Assembly (NCBI RefSeq): GCF_048571275.1
Contig: NZ_CP182357.1
Coordinates: 1,116,001 to 1,180,000, forward strand
DNA from: Marinarcus sediminis
GTDB lineage: Bacteria; Campylobacterota; Campylobacteria; Campylobacterales; Arcobacteraceae
Direction: 5' to 3'
Length of the DNA: 64,000 nucleotides
The translations under genes were made by a program, and so were the position numbers. Positions 19,367-28,256 of this stretch are shown in pieces. Positions within the stretch are counted from its first letter, which is position 1. Every line of letters begins with the position of its first letter. The notes under the pieces were generated by a model. The model had not been told where the DNA came from and made no database searches. It saw nothing but the letters and a program-made list of their open reading frames with translations.

Positions 19367-21913
19367 CTAATTGTGTTTATCTTCACTGTAAGAACAGATC
19401 AAATTGACAATTTGATCTACATTTACACACAGATTTCCATTTTTCTCAATTAGGAACAAATCGCGTGCTTTTCCACGGCTGGTGTATATTTTTGCACTCT
19501 CTATTTCAATATTAAAATCATCAAATATTTTGGCAATATAAGCTAAGAGTCCTTTTTGATCTTTTGTTTTGACTTTCATTGAAGCCAATGATTGTGTATG
19601 GTTACAGTCGACTTCAATTTCATCTTTTTTTATATCGGGAACAATGTGTTTGGTGCTTTTACTCATGTCAAATGAGTTTTCAACAATCTCTTCAATAAGA
19701 GGGATGTCCTCATCATCTATTTTTTCACTGAATTTAACTTCAAAACATTTTTTATCATCATAGAGTTTAAAAATACTCATTGAAGCAATATTTAAAAACT
19801 CTAATTTTCCCAATAAATACCCCAAATTTAGGGGTACTGCACGTATGATTCGAATGACTAAAACATCTTCATTTAAAATTTTAAAACTGTATTTTTCAAC
19901 GTCTTTTGCTTTAATTGCTAAATCCAATATTTCACTGGCTCTGAGTTGTAAAAAGATTTGATTTGAAGAGATATATGAAATCTTTTTTTTCATCAAGGTG
20001 GATAACTCTTTATAAGCAGACAATCTTTTTATGCTGTTTATTTTGGCAACGCGTCTTGAACTCTCATTGAGTAGGTCAATATTATCAAAAGCAGGTAAAC
20101 TTTGGGTATACAATACTTTTAATAATGAAGAAGTAGAACTGTTATAAATATGTTTTCCCACTGCTGATATGTCTGCATAGGTAATGACATAGAGCATATC
20201 TAATGTGAGTTTCGTTTTTAAAATGGCGGTAAAACTTAAAATGACTTTTTGCGAATAGATGTCTTCATTCGTAGCAACACTGCTCATGAGATTGTGGTAT
20301 CGAATCAGTTTTGCCACAATTGCGGTATCTTCTGAAGAAAAACCGTAAGCACGTGCCATGTTTTTAAAAAGTTTTTCCCCGGCAACGTGGTGATCGGTTT
20401 GTCTTCCTTTTCCTACATCGTGAAACAGTGTTGCAATTTTTGTTAAGGACTGTTGATGAGGAGTAAGCGTAGTGTATATGGCTTTGACATATTTGTCTTT
20501 GATATTTTCAGCAAATCGCAACGCATTGATGGAGTGAATATCCACAGGTTGTTGATGGTATCCATCAAATTGTGGTTGATTGATGATTTTTTTTGTTGTG
20601 GGAATAATGGCTTGAAAAAGATTGCTGTTGTATAAAAGTTTAATAATAGGGTATAAAGACTCTTTAAACATAAGCTTTTTAATTAAGTTTTTGTGCACTT
20701 CAGTGTGTTTATTTGGCAGTTGAGTTTTACTGGCATAATAGATATATGAACGGTCAAATCGAGTTACGACTGAGGGTAAGTCTAAAAGCTCTTGTAAAAA
20801 AAGTGTCAATGTTTTGGGCTTTTGGTTAAAAGAGGTAAAGAGTTCATTATTGATGTTATAGATATTTTTATTGATTCGGCATTTTTTTAATTTTGCAACA
20901 TTGCTGCTTTCAAAAAGTACTTGACGTGTAAATTTTTTTATCATAATGGTTGTAAAAAAGTGAACAGCATGCAGTGAGTTAAAGAGTTTAGACATACATT
21001 GTCTCTCTTTGGTAAGACGAGGTTTATCTTTATATCCCAGTTTAAAGCTCAGTTCTGGAAGCAGATCAAAATTAACTTGGTCAAGTTTTTTATTGGCAAT
21101 ATTGTGTAAAATACTTCGTACTTGAAAGAGAAACTCTAAGGCACTTCTGTATTTTCGGTACTCCTCTTCACTGAAATATTTGTCCACTAAGTTTTTTGTA
21201 TCATCTACGCCATATAAGATATTTGAAATCCAAAAGAGCATATTTGATTCTCTCATACCGCCATAACCATCTTTAATGTTAGGTTCCATCTTCAAAGGAA
21301 ATTTTAAAAGTCGTTCTTTGTGTTCGGTAAGTTTTTCTAATATAAACTCTTTTTGTTCTGTTTTTCGTATTTTTGTAAGTAAATTTTGATACCCGTACCA
21401 AAGATATTTAGAACCATAAATCATCCGTGATTCGATAATGGAACTCTTAATGGTAATATCTGATTTGACACTTTGTTCAACATCATTGAGTTGATGTACT
21501 CTTGAACCCAATTTCAGACCACAATCCCACGCTAAAGTAATAAATTCACTGATCATGGGTTGCAAGTTGTAAGCGGGAATATCTTCATACAGAATCATTA
21601 AATCAACGTCCGAATAGATACACAACTGCTCTCTTCCATAACTTCCAAGGGCAACAAGCGTAATGGGAACAGAACTGCCCATAGGCAAATATGAGCCAAA
21701 ATATTTTCTTAAAAGGTATTTGTATAAAGCAATAAGAAATTTATCTATTTTTTGAGTGTGCTGAACGAAAAACTCTTTTCCTCCAGTAGTTTCAAGCGTG
21801 TTATTGATGGATTTTAAATACTCTTTAATGTGCATCTTAAAGACTTTTGAAATTTCAAAATCAGAGGCTTTTTTTTCAATTAAGTCCTCTATTTTTATGT
21901 TTAATTCGGTCAT
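19367..21913 (-). CDS. glnD: Bifunctional [protein-PII] uridylyltransferase / uridylyl-removing enzyme
   Basis: The 848-residue protein has an N-terminal nucleotidyltransferase core G90-S-Y-G-R-E with catalytic Asp102 and Asp104 (YSDVDLMIL). A PII-uridylyltransferase helical domain, an HD hydrolase domain (LFHDVGKG, His498-Asp499; further TDHHVAGE), and two C-terminal ACT domains (about 670-745 and 780-845) follow. It senses glutamine through the ACT domains and adds or removes UMP on the T-loop tyrosine of PII. Both PII proteins at 25041 and 26864 retain the target Tyr in GHSELYRGAEY. Start ATG overlaps the upstream gene's stop (TAATG), so the two genes form one operon. Confidence 0.95.
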   Translation of the reverse strand: MTELNIKIEDLIEKKASDFEISKVFKMHIKEYLKSINNTLETTGGKEFFVQHTQKIDKFLIALYKYLLRKYFGSYLPMGSSVPITLVALGSYGREQLCIYSDVDLMILYEDIPAYNLQPMISEFITLAWDCGLKLGSRVHQLNDVEQSVKSDITIKSSIIESRMIYGSKYLWYGYQNLLTKIRKTEQKEFILEKLTEHKERLLKFPLKMEPNIKDGYGGMRESNMLFWISNILYGVDDTKNLVDKYFSEEEYRKYRSALEFLFQVRSILHNIANKKLDQVNFDLLPELSFKLGYKDKPRLTKERQCMSKLFNSLHAVHFFTTIMIKKFTRQVLFESSNVAKLKKCRINKNIYNINNELFTSFNQKPKTLTLFLQELLDLPSVVTRFDRSYIYYASKTQLPNKHTEVHKNLIKKLMFKESLYPIIKLLYNSNLFQAIIPTTKKIINQPQFDGYHQQPVDIHSINALRFAENIKDKYVKAIYTTLTPHQQSLTKIATLFHDVGKGRQTDHHVAGEKLFKNMARAYGFSSEDTAIVAKLIRYHNLMSSVATNEDIYSQKVILSFTAILKTKLTLDMLYVITYADISAVGKHIYNSSTSSLLKVLYTQSLPAFDNIDLLNESSRRVAKINSIKRLSAYKELSTLMKKKISYISSNQIFLQLRASEILDLAIKAKDVEKYSFKILNEDVLVIRIIRAVPLNLGYLLGKLEFLNIASMSIFKLYDDKKCFEVKFSEKIDDEDIPLIEEIVENSFDMSKSTKHIVPDIKKDEIEVDCNHTQSLASMKVKTKDQKGLLAYIAKIFDDFNIEIESAKIYTSRGKARDLFLIEKNGNLCVNVDQIVNLICSYSEDKHN

Positions 21914-22662
21914 TATAATAAATCTTTATGTATCTCTAATTTTTTTCTCAAAGTGATTCGATTCAATCCCAAATGTTTTGACATTTGCAATTGGCTTTTA
22001 TGTTTTTTTTGACTGGCTCTTAGTAAAGGTGCTTCAAACAGATAAACCAAATCTCGGTAAGAGTTCTCTCCTTGCATATTATCAAGCATAAATTTTTCAA
22101 GTAGCATCATGATTTCATTTTCACCAATACCTTCAAAAAGATATGAAAAATAGATTGACTTTCTAAGAGTAATGGCATTTTCAGTAGTGTTGATGATGAG
22201 TTTTTCAGGTTTCTTTTCTGCTCCTAAAACACGCATGGCTTCGGCTGAAAACTTATTGGCTAAAGGTTTGATGTCCTCTTTTCTGAACTCCAAATTTGGA
22301 ATAAACAAAGTGATACTGAAAAAATCTTTTAATTTACTGTTTAAATCGTCTTTAAGTGATGTTGCAATGATTCGTATTTCATTTTGTTCTGCCCAAGTTA
22401 AAAGAAGTTCCACATTGGTGATATTCTCAATTTTATCAATTATAATCGCATCATGACTGATATGCATGACTTTGTCACTGATATCTTTTTGTAACTCTTG
22501 TGCATCATAAATTGTAGCATCAGGAAGGATGTACTTTGCCAATGTTTTTTTCCCTGTACCAACACTTCCTGATATCAAAGCATTGACGCCTAAGGTTTTA
22601 AGTAGTGTCGCAGAGTTTAAAATCTCTTTTGAAGCTGGTGAGACAGCAATATATTCTTGCAT
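21913..22662 (-). CDS. Fis-family regulator with degenerate AAA ATPase domain
   Basis: The 249-residue protein has a Walker A motif G32-SVGTGK-K-T40 and a Walker-B-like IIIDKIEN (about 96-103), giving a sigma-54-activator-like AAA fold. The C-terminal helix-turn-helix is of the Fis/NtrC type (MSKHLGLNRITLRKKLEIH). No GAFTGA loop, receiver or sensor domain is visible, so it cannot be a standard sigma-54 activator. It overlaps glnD by one base and probably belongs to nitrogen control, but its target is unknown. A TATAAT box lies 29 bp upstream of its ATG. Confidence 0.7.
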   Translation of the reverse strand: MQEYIAVSPASKEILNSATLLKTLGVNALISGSVGTGKKTLAKYILPDATIYDAQELQKDISDKVMHISHDAIIIDKIENITNVELLLTWAEQNEIRIIATSLKDDLNSKLKDFFSITLFIPNLEFRKEDIKPLANKFSAEAMRVLGAEKKPEKLIINTTENAITLRKSIYFSYLFEGIGENEIMMLLEKFMLDNMQGENSYRDLVYLFEAPLLRASQKKHKSQLQMSKHLGLNRITLRKKLEIHKDLL

Positions 22663-22690
22663 AGTTAATAGCCTTATTTAGTAATTATAT

Positions 22691-22696
22691 ATTATA
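22691..22696 (-). promoter_or_regulatory. Candidate -10 box of the Fis-like gene / glnD operon
   Basis: TATAAT read on the minus strand, with an AAGG ribosome binding site between it and the ATG at 22662. No other promoter-like box is seen in the 51-bp gap. Confidence 0.45.
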
Positions 22697-22713
22697 CAAA
22701 ATTCTATGTTAAA

Positions 22714-23580
22714 TTATTTTGTAGTTCTTTTTTTTGTTAAGAAAATAAACAGTGATAATGCCATAATAATCATAGAAACACCTGAAATTAGGTACAAAGC
22801 ATTGACCATTTTATCGTAATCTTTAAGGGCTATTTTAAATACAACCATCAAAGCTTCAATTGAAAGTGCAATAATAATGGTGATTAAAAATTTGGTAATC
22901 ATTTTTGTTTCAACTTTTGAATCTTGAGAGTAAGATTTGAAAAATACCTCTTGCTCTAAAATGGTTTTGGCCAAATCAAATATGGCAATACCTAATGTTA
23001 ACGCAATGACGGGTTGAAAAATTGATTCCAAGGCAAAATCTTCATGGACAATAAAACTGGTAATGAAACCATACAGTGAATAAAAAATGATAAACACCGA
23101 TAAAAATGCCATTGAAAATCCAGCCAATCCATAAAAAATCTTGGTTACGGAATGGAAAGGCTTATTAAACTCAATTAAGTTGAGTTTTTCAAGCAATATC
23201 TCTAAATTGAAATCTAAAAAGACAATACTGTTCCCTTCTTTAATGCTTGCTGTTATACAGTTATTGTGTGTGGCACTGCTGATATATACTGAAGAGAAAG
23301 CGACATCTTTATCTTCAAAATGAACTTTTGAAAGAAGATAACTTCGGTCAAAATTTTTGGCAGTCTCATCCAATTTATATTTGTAATAGTTAGGTGAATT
23401 TTGTATTTTGGTCTCTTTATTGATGCTATAAATAAGTTCTAAAGCGGGAAAAAGAGAGAACAAAACTCTGTAGTTTCCTTTTTCTAAACCTCTCAGTTCA
23501 CCGATATTGATAATACTTTGTTGAATAAAATCTTCTATTTTCTCTTTGTTTGATTCATAGATGTTTAAATACTCTTTCAT
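22714..23580 (-). CDS. PDC/Cache-like sensor membrane protein of unknown function
   Basis: The 288-residue protein has an N-terminal soluble domain of about 145 residues with PDC/Cache-like signatures (ALELIYSINKETKIQNSPN; a serine-rich YISSATHNNCITAS strand). A membrane part with about four helices follows (about 148-172, 186-205, 228-250, 260-282). No kinase, cyclase or methyl-accepting domain is attached, so any output must pass through a partner. It lies between the glnD operon and amt and is probably monocistronic. No function is assigned. Confidence 0.65.
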   Translation of the reverse strand: MKEYLNIYESNKEKIEDFIQQSIINIGELRGLEKGNYRVLFSLFPALELIYSINKETKIQNSPNYYKYKLDETAKNFDRSYLLSKVHFEDKDVAFSSVYISSATHNNCITASIKEGNSIVFLDFNLEILLEKLNLIEFNKPFHSVTKIFYGLAGFSMAFLSVFIIFYSLYGFITSFIVHEDFALESIFQPVIALTLGIAIFDLAKTILEQEVFFKSYSQDSKVETKMITKFLITIIIALSIEALMVVFKIALKDYDKMVNALYLISGVSMIIMALSLFIFLTKKRTTK

Positions 23581-23779
23581 AACGCACCTTTTTGTTATTT
23601 TGTTTATAAGTATAGCATGTAAAAAAACAGATAATAATCCAGTTGTGATTATAATTTATACAAAGTTTTATTTTTATTTAAAAAAATAATTATTGTTTAT
23701 TTTTTATACAATTAATTTATTCACTTTAAGTTTAATTTATATTACAATTTGACTAGATTAAAAAATGAAAAGGACGGAT

Positions 23780-24994
23780 ATGGAAAATTTTGCTGATGTA
23801 AAATATATTCTTGATGGATTCTTGTTTGTAACAATGGGAATTTTAGTAATGTGGATGGCGGCTGGTTTCGCTATGTTAGAAGCGGGTTTAACTCGAAGTA
23901 AAAATAATGCTACGGTATTAACTAAGAATGTTGCATTGTTTGCAATCTCTTGTATTATGTTCTACTTTATCGGATACAACTTGATGTATGGTGATGGAGG
24001 AGCATTTATTGGTTCTGGTGCTATGTTAAGTGGTAAAAACAATGCTGATATGGGATATCCTGTAATGGCTGACTTCTTTTTCCAAGTAGTGTTTGTTGCA
24101 ACTGCTGCATCTGTTATTTCTGGATCAATTGCTGAAAGAATGAAATTATGGCCATTCTTAATCTTTACAGTAGTATTAAGTGGTGTAATTTATCCAATCC
24201 AAGGTCACTGGTCATGGGGTGGATCTGAATTAGGTGGAATTATTGCTGGTTTTAGCGATTTTGCTGGTTCAACTGTTGTTCACTCTGTTGGTGGATGGGC
24301 TGCTCTTGCTGGTGTTCTTATTTTAGGTGCCAGAAAAGGTAAATATGATAAAGATGGTAACGTTAAACCAATTCCTGGTTCTAACCTTACATTAGCAACA
24401 TTAGGAACATTGATTCTTTGGATGGGATGGTTTGGATTTAATGGTGGTTCTCAATTGGCATTAGGTTCAAAAGAAGATATTGATGGTATTGCAATGGTTA
24501 TTGCTGATACAAATATGGCAGCCAGTGCTGGTGCAATTGCAGCGGCAATTATGACTCAAATTATCTATAAAAAAGTGGATTTAACATTTGTATTAAATGG
24601 TACATTAGCTGGTCTTGTTTCGTGTACTGCAGGTCCTGATTTAGGTATGATGACGGCGTTTATTGAAGGTATTGTTGGTGGTATCTTAGTTGTCTTAGCG
24701 GTTCCATTTTTTGATAAAATCAGAGTTGATGATCCTGTGGGTGCACTTTCTGTTCACTTAGTTGCAGGTATCTGGGGAACATTGGCTGTTGGTATTTTTA
24801 ATCCTGAAATAACTCTTTTAACACAACTTAAAGGTGTTGTAGTTGTGGGTGCTTTTGTATTTGTTTCATCGTTTATAGTATGGAAAATTCTTGATCTTAT
24901 TGTTGGTTTAAGAGTTGATGAAGAGACAGAGGTAACTGGATTAGATATCCATGAAACTGGATTAGAGTGTTATCCTGAATTCAAAAAAGCGTAA
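23780..24994 (+). CDS. amt: Ammonium transporter (first copy)
   Basis: An Amt/MEP/Rh-family channel of about 404 residues with 11 helices; it conducts ammonium/ammonia across the inner membrane. Family motifs seen are FAMLEAGLTRSKN near the N-terminus, DFAGSTVVHSVGGWAALAG with the first pore His, and DPVGALSVHLVAGIWGTLAVG with the second. The ATG at 23780 is preferred over the in-frame ATG at 23765 because AAAAGGA lies 5 bp before it, inside the longer reading. It is followed 46 bp later by a PII gene, the standard amt-glnK pairing in which PII plugs the channel. Confidence 0.95.
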   Translation: MENFADVKYILDGFLFVTMGILVMWMAAGFAMLEAGLTRSKNNATVLTKNVALFAISCIMFYFIGYNLMYGDGGAFIGSGAMLSGKNNADMGYPVMADFFFQVVFVATAASVISGSIAERMKLWPFLIFTVVLSGVIYPIQGHWSWGGSELGGIIAGFSDFAGSTVVHSVGGWAALAGVLILGARKGKYDKDGNVKPIPGSNLTLATLGTLILWMGWFGFNGGSQLALGSKEDIDGIAMVIADTNMAASAGAIAAAIMTQIIYKKVDLTFVLNGTLAGLVSCTAGPDLGMMTAFIEGIVGGILVVLAVPFFDKIRVDDPVGALSVHLVAGIWGTLAVGIFNPEITLLTQLKGVVVVGAFVFVSSFIVWKILDLIVGLRVDEETEVTGLDIHETGLECYPEFKKA

Positions 24995-25040
24995 TCGCTT
25001 TTTTGAATAACTTTATACAAAATATTATTAAGGAAAAAGT

Positions 25041-25379
25041 ATGAAAAAAATTGAAGCAATAATTAAACCATTTAAACTTGAAGATGTTAAAGAAGCTTTA
25101 GTTGAAAATGGAATTACAGGTATGACAGTAACTGATGTAAAAGGTTATGGAAGACAACAAGGTCATTCAGAACTTTATAGAGGTGCTGAGTATATCGTTG
25201 ATTTTTTAGCAAAAATAAGAATTGAACTTATTGTAAATGATGACGAAGTAGATAAAACAATTTCAACAATCATTGATGCTGCTAAAACAGGTAAAATTGG
25301 TGATGGAAAAATTTTCGTTACGGATATTGAAAACGTAGTTAGAATCAGAACAGGTGAAACAGGAAGTGAAGCTGTTTAA
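25041..25379 (+). CDS. glnK: Nitrogen regulatory protein PII (first copy)
   Basis: The 112-residue PII protein starts MKKIEAIIKPFKLEDVK and has the T-loop GYGRQQGHSELYRGAEY, with Tyr51 as the uridylylation site, and the B-loop TGKIGDGKIFV. It binds ATP/ADP and 2-oxoglutarate, is modified by GlnD and docks on Amt through the T-loop. It is cotranscribed with the upstream amt and followed by a strong terminator. Confidence 0.95.
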   Translation: MKKIEAIIKPFKLEDVKEALVENGITGMTVTDVKGYGRQQGHSELYRGAEYIVDFLAKIRIELIVNDDEVDKTISTIIDAAKTGKIGDGKIFVTDIENVVRIRTGETGSEAV

Positions 25380-25433
25380 TTTTATATATTTGTTCTCCAC
25401 TCATATATGATAAAAACCCATTAAATTTTATTG

Positions 25434-25462
25434 ATCAAAAGAGACGCTTTGTCTCTTTTGAT
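25434..25462 (+). terminator. Intrinsic terminator after the first amt-glnK pair
   Basis: A perfect 12-bp stem, ATCAAAAGAGAC / GTCTCTTTTGAT, encloses loop GCTTT. It separates the two amt-glnK units into different transcripts. Confidence 0.85.
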
Positions 25463-25565
25463 TGTATAAAAAACATACACAACAATCCCCTTGAACATTA
25501 CAAAATATAACACAGTTGTATAAAAAATAAATAGTAACTCTCTGTTTTTACTTTTTTAAATTTAT

Positions 25566-25571
25566 TATAAT
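25566..25571 (+). promoter_or_regulatory. Candidate -10 box of the second amt
   Basis: TATAAT lies 26 bp before the amt ATG. A strong AAAGGAG ribosome binding site follows at 25587-25593. Confidence 0.55.
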
Positions 25572-25597
25572 CAAAGTATAAAATTTAAAGGAGAATT

Positions 25598-26785
25598 ATG
25601 GACTCAACAACAGTAAGTTATGTCATAGATACATTTTTTACACTTTTTGCAATGACACTGATTATTTTTATGGTACCTGGATTTGCAATGTTAGAAGCAG
25701 GACTTGTACGAACAAAAAACGTCTCTTCTGTCTTGATGGTCAATACCATGATATATGCTATTGCCTCGATGGCTTTTTTACTTTTTGGATACTCCATTGC
25801 ATTTGGGGATTTTGGAAGTGATACCATGAGCGCTTGGGCTGCATTTTTATTTCAAATGGCTTTTGTCGGAAAAGTGGTCAATATTATGAGTGGTGGGGTC
25901 AGTGAACGTGCACGTGTTTTACCACTGGCACTTTTTACAATAATTATGGCATCGGTGTTGTATCCTGTTATTGTCAATTGGACATGGGGAAGCAATATGC
26001 TCTCAGGGACTCTTTTTGAATTGAGTATGTATGATTTGGCAGGCTCAACGGTTATTCACTCTACTGGAGGGTGGGCACTGCTTGCTGCTATTATGGTTAT
26101 TGGTGCCAGAAGAGGCAGATACACCAATGAAGGTGGAGTAAAAGTTATTCCTGCGTCGAATATCCCTTTAGTAACATTAGGTGCTTTTTTGCTTTGGATT
26201 GGTTGGTTTGGATTTAATGGGGGATCGGTTGGCTCAATTGCTTCAAAAGAGAGTGCCAATGCCGTTGCTCTTACTATTATGAATACAAATACAGCAGGGC
26301 TTTCTGGAGCAATTGTCGTAGGCGCTTTTATGTACTTTATGTATAAAAAACTCGATATTACTATGATTCTTAATGGGGCACTGGGTGGTTTGGTGGCTAT
26401 TACCGCAGGACCAGATTTATACACGATTTATCAACCCATATTAATTGGTGGGATTGGCGGTATTTTAGTGGTATTTGCCGTACCATTTTTTGATAAACTT
26501 AAACTTGATGATCCTGTTGGAGCACTCTCTGTTCACTTAGTTAATGGTATTTGGGGAACATTGGCTGTTGGAATTTTCGCAAGCAATGGAGAAGAGATTA
26601 CTTTTTTAGGACAGTTAAAAGGTGTCATTGAAATTGGTCTGTTTTCATTTAGCAGTTCATTGATTATTTTAATGATTATTAATAAAATATTTGCATTAAG
26701 AGCTTCAAAAGATGAAGAGATGCAAGGATTAGATGTTGAAGAGTGTGGTGTTGAAGCTTATCCTGAGTTTAAGCGGGCATTTTAA
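25598..26785 (+). CDS. amt: Ammonium transporter (second copy)
   Basis: The 395-residue Amt paralogue has the same motifs as the first copy: FAMLEAGLVRTKN, DLAGSTVIHSTGGWALLAA and DPVGALSVHLVNGIWGTLAVG. Both pore His residues are kept. Sequence drift from the first copy is considerable in the loops, and codon use is more mixed, so the duplication is not recent. Helices, length and the following PII gene match the first pair. Different promoters suggest the two are expressed under different nitrogen states. Confidence 0.95.
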   Translation: MDSTTVSYVIDTFFTLFAMTLIIFMVPGFAMLEAGLVRTKNVSSVLMVNTMIYAIASMAFLLFGYSIAFGDFGSDTMSAWAAFLFQMAFVGKVVNIMSGGVSERARVLPLALFTIIMASVLYPVIVNWTWGSNMLSGTLFELSMYDLAGSTVIHSTGGWALLAAIMVIGARRGRYTNEGGVKVIPASNIPLVTLGAFLLWIGWFGFNGGSVGSIASKESANAVALTIMNTNTAGLSGAIVVGAFMYFMYKKLDITMILNGALGGLVAITAGPDLYTIYQPILIGGIGGILVVFAVPFFDKLKLDDPVGALSVHLVNGIWGTLAVGIFASNGEEITFLGQLKGVIEIGLFSFSSSLIILMIINKIFALRASKDEEMQGLDVEECGVEAYPEFKRAF

Positions 26786-26863
26786 ATAGAGGTTTTAGTC
26801 AAAGGATTATTGGCAATTTAATTAAATTTAGATAAAATGAAAAAAATCAAAAAAGGATTCGCA

Positions 26864-27202
26864 TTGAAAAAAATAGAAGCAATTATTAAACCATTTAAAT
26901 TAGAAGATGTAAAAAATGCATTAACCGAAGCTGGCGTTACAGGAATGACAGTTTCAGATGTTAAAGGATATGGAAGACAACAAGGTCACTCAGAGCTTTA
27001 TAGAGGTGCTGAATATGTGGTTGACTTTTTACCAAAAATTAAATTAGAGTTAATTGTTGATGAAAGAAGTGTAGATGAAACGATTCGAATTATTACAGAA
27101 TCGGCACGAACTGGAAAAATTGGTGACGGTAAAATTTTCGTTACACCAATTCAAAAAATCATAAGAATCAGAACAGGTGAGGAAGACGAGGAAGCAATTT
27201 AG
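26864..27202 (+). CDS. glnK: Nitrogen regulatory protein PII (second copy)
   Basis: The 112-residue PII begins (fMet from TTG) KKIEAIIKPFKLEDVK, exactly aligning with the first copy. The TTG at 26864 is preferred over an upstream in-frame ATG (26837): AAAAGGA lies 6 bp before the TTG, while the ATG falls in a TAGATAAAATG promoter-like stretch. T-loop tyrosine (GHSELYRGAEY) and B-loop (TGKIGDGKIFV) are intact. The stop overlaps the pyrC GTG by one base, placing pyrC in the same transcript. Confidence 0.93.
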   Translation: MKKIEAIIKPFKLEDVKNALTEAGVTGMTVSDVKGYGRQQGHSELYRGAEYVVDFLPKIKLELIVDERSVDETIRIITESARTGKIGDGKIFVTPIQKIIRIRTGEEDEEAI

Positions 27203-28221
27203 TGGCTAAAACAGTTACTCTAAATACGCCTTTAGATATGCATCTGCATTTAAGAGATGCCTCCATGTTAGAACTTGTTGCACCCCTAACGGCACAGACG
27301 TTTAGTGGGGCACTGGTTATGCCGAATCTTGTTCCTCCTGTTACTACCAGAGAAGATTTAATTGCGTATAAGCAAAGAATTATTAAAGCTTCAAAAAATG
27401 ATGCTTTTGAACCATATATGACCCTTTTCTTTCAACAGTACAGTAAAGCTTTTTTAGAAGAAGTTCAAGATGAAATCATTGGTATTAAATTGTATCCTGC
27501 AGGGATTACCACCAATTCAGAGACTGGGGTTTCATCCATTGATAGTCAAACCCTTCGTCCTACTCTTGAAGCCATGAGTGATTTGGGTATTCCTTTGTGT
27601 ATTCATGGAGAAACCAATGGTTTTGTCATGGACAGAGAGAAAGAGTTTATGCCCATTTATGAAAGTTTGGCAAAAGATTTTCCCAAATTAAAAATTATCA
27701 TGGAGCACATTACTACCAAAGAGGCAGTTGATTTACTTGCAAAATATGAAAATTTATATGCCACAATTACGGTACAGCATCTTTTGATTACCTTAGATGA
27801 TGTTGCGGGAGGAATGCTTAAACCCCATCTTTTTTGTAAACCTATTGCCAAAAGATATGAAGACAGAGAAGCTTTGTTACAAGTGGCGTTAAGTGCAAAT
27901 CCGAAGGTGATGTTTGGAAGTGATTCTGCTCCTCATCCCAAACATAAAAAAGAGTCTTGTGGGTGTGCTGCAGGAGTTTTTACAGCTCCCATTGCGCTAC
28001 AAGTTTTAACTGAACTTTTTGATAAACATGACTGTTTAGAAAATCTCAATGCCTTTGTGAGCGAAAATGCTTTGAAAATTTATGACATTACCCCACCAAA
28101 AAAAGAGATTGTATTAGAAAAAAAAGCATTTCAAGTGCCTGAGAATTATTCGAATGACACAGAAGTAGTTGTGCCTATGTATGCGGGTGAGACGATTGCT
28201 TGGAGTCTTGTAAGTTTATAG
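27202..28221 (+). CDS. pyrC: Dihydroorotase
   Basis: The 339-residue class II (PyrC-type) dihydroorotase makes dihydroorotate from carbamoyl aspartate in pyrimidine synthesis. Zinc ligands are visible in the N-terminal DMHLHLRD, the carboxylated-lysine motif GIKLYPAGITTNSETG, later His residues in CIHGE and MEHITT, and the catalytic Asp in MFGSDSAPHP. The start is GTG, overlapping the PII stop. Coupling to a PII gene may tie pyrimidine synthesis to nitrogen supply; that is inference from operon structure. Confidence 0.95.
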   Translation: MAKTVTLNTPLDMHLHLRDASMLELVAPLTAQTFSGALVMPNLVPPVTTREDLIAYKQRIIKASKNDAFEPYMTLFFQQYSKAFLEEVQDEIIGIKLYPAGITTNSETGVSSIDSQTLRPTLEAMSDLGIPLCIHGETNGFVMDREKEFMPIYESLAKDFPKLKIIMEHITTKEAVDLLAKYENLYATITVQHLLITLDDVAGGMLKPHLFCKPIAKRYEDREALLQVALSANPKVMFGSDSAPHPKHKKESCGCAAGVFTAPIALQVLTELFDKHDCLENLNAFVSENALKIYDITPPKKEIVLEKKAFQVPENYSNDTEVVVPMYAGETIAWSLVSL

Positions 28222-28239
28222 TTTTTTAACTATAAACTT
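28212..28239. terminator. Terminator between convergent pyrC and fliM
   Basis: AAGTTTATAGTT-TTTT-AACTATAAACTT, a 12-bp perfect stem starting inside the last pyrC codons and followed by CATTTTTATT. Confidence 0.8.
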
Positions 28240-28256
28240 CATTTTTATTAATAAGT

